From Hoeflea ulvae (GTDB lineage Bacteria; Pseudomonadota; Alphaproteobacteria; Rhizobiales; Rhizobiaceae), in assembly GCF_026619435.1 (NCBI RefSeq), contig NZ_JAOVZQ010000001.1, positions 2,425,501 to 2,489,500 on the forward strand: 64,000 bases of DNA, in the 5' to 3' direction. Within the stretch, counting starts at the first letter, position 1, and every line of letters begins with the position of its first letter. Position numbers and translations under genes: made by a program. Shown piece after piece: positions 63,661-64,000 of the stretch. Under the pieces are notes generated by a model. It was not told where the DNA came from, did not search any database, and saw only the letters and a list, made by a program, of their open reading frames with translations.

Positions 63661-64000
63661 TGCGGTTCAATCTCATCCTCGCCGCGGTTGCAGCCTTTGT
63701 CGTGCTGGCGGCGGGATCGGTGATCCTGCCGGACTGGGCCATGTTCCTCTTTGCCATGGCGCTGGCCAAGGGGCTGGTATGCCTGGGCATTGTCGGCATG
63801 ATGCGCGGCGGTGTGGTTTCCTTCGGGCAGGGGCTGTTTTATTGCATCGGCGCCTATACCGCGACGCTTGCGGCCAACAATTTCGGCATCTCTGACATCT
63901 TCCTGCTGACGCTGTTGAGTGCGTCGGTCTGTCTTCTGGTGGGAATGGCCTTCGGACCGCTGCTGTCAAGCTATCGCGGCATCTTCTTCGCCATGCTGTC
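63660..64000 (+). CDS. Branched-chain amino acid-type ABC permease, LivM family (3' end outside window)
   Basis: The first 113 residues of a second permease. MRFNLILAAVAAFVVLAAGS begins with a membrane helix. The motif GMMRGGVVSFGQGLFYCIGAY matches the LivM signature G-x-x-SxGQ...GAY. The ATG shares its A with the LivH TGA (TGATG), so they are coupled and should form a heterodimer. The ATPase genes presumably lie beyond the window. Confidence 0.9.
   Translation, partial: MRFNLILAAVAAFVVLAAGSVILPDWAMFLFAMALAKGLVCLGIVGMMRGGVVSFGQGLFYCIGAYTATLAANNFGISDIFLLTLLSASVCLLVGMAFGPLLSSYRGIFFAML

Overview
The window is a GC-rich, gene-dense stretch of an alphaproteobacterial chromosome. The gene content points to the order Hyphomicrobiales (Rhizobiales), near the Rhizobiaceae or Hoeflea-like lineages. 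Evidence for this: a divK-pleD cell-cycle pair, a complex I NDUFA12-type subunit, DUF983, DUF2155, DUF3572, DUF6105 and DUF6455 proteins, the order pyrB-pyrC'-plsY-dprA, an RNase E with an insert in its S1 domain, and a LexA box of the alphaproteobacterial type. The genus is inference. I see no insertion sequence, prophage, CRISPR array, rRNA or tRNA.

Layout. 1-4.5 kb: end of dnaE, SOS-type dinB with a LexA box at its start codon, a GNAT, and a HAD/DUF3572 pair. 4.7-7.3 kb: divK-pleD, then a non-coding stretch holding a well-formed small RNA candidate, and rpmG (55 aa). 7.4-19.4 kb: a long minus-strand run, read pyrB-pyrC'-plsY-dprA, then topA-rnr-DUF983-NUDIX-MFS. 19.5-25.1 kb: AidB-like acyl-CoA dehydrogenase, AEC permease, two membrane proteins, ruvX, a metallo-hydrolase and a methyltransferase. 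25.2-33.2 kb: gatC, gatA and gatB interspersed with four GNAT genes, a YjhX/TopAI-like toxin with an elaborate leader, and small conserved genes. 33.3-42.1 kb: NDUFA12 and DUF2155, then an autotransporter and an OmpA-like protein, then aat-accC-accB. 42.3-49.0 kb: a DsbA-like protein, an M48 protease, an aminotransferase and rne. 49.8-55.0 kb: cell-wall amidase, PBP1a, and prfB with its programmed frameshift. 55.1-64 kb: a secreted hypothetical protein, nadK, a TPC-type P1B ATPase, a PlsB-like acyltransferase, a membrane methyltransferase, and the start of a branched-chain amino-acid-type ABC operon that runs off the end.

Most genes are housekeeping: replication and repair, pyrimidine and phospholipid synthesis, tRNA-dependent amidation, fatty-acid initiation, RNA decay, cell wall and translation termination. 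Three features deserve attention. (1) The leader of the yjhX-like gene has a promoter, an 8-codon ORF with a good ribosome site, and two mutually exclusive hairpins. That is an attenuator layout, reminiscent of the leader-peptide control reported for E. coli topAI. (2) A promoter, a three-hairpin body and an intrinsic terminator between pleD and rpmG define a probable ~157-nt small RNA. (3) Three frame breaks (rnr, the MFS gene and a secreted hypothetical) all sit where restoring GATTC (a GANTC methylation site) restores the frame. This suggests a systematic sequencing artefact rather than three broken genes.
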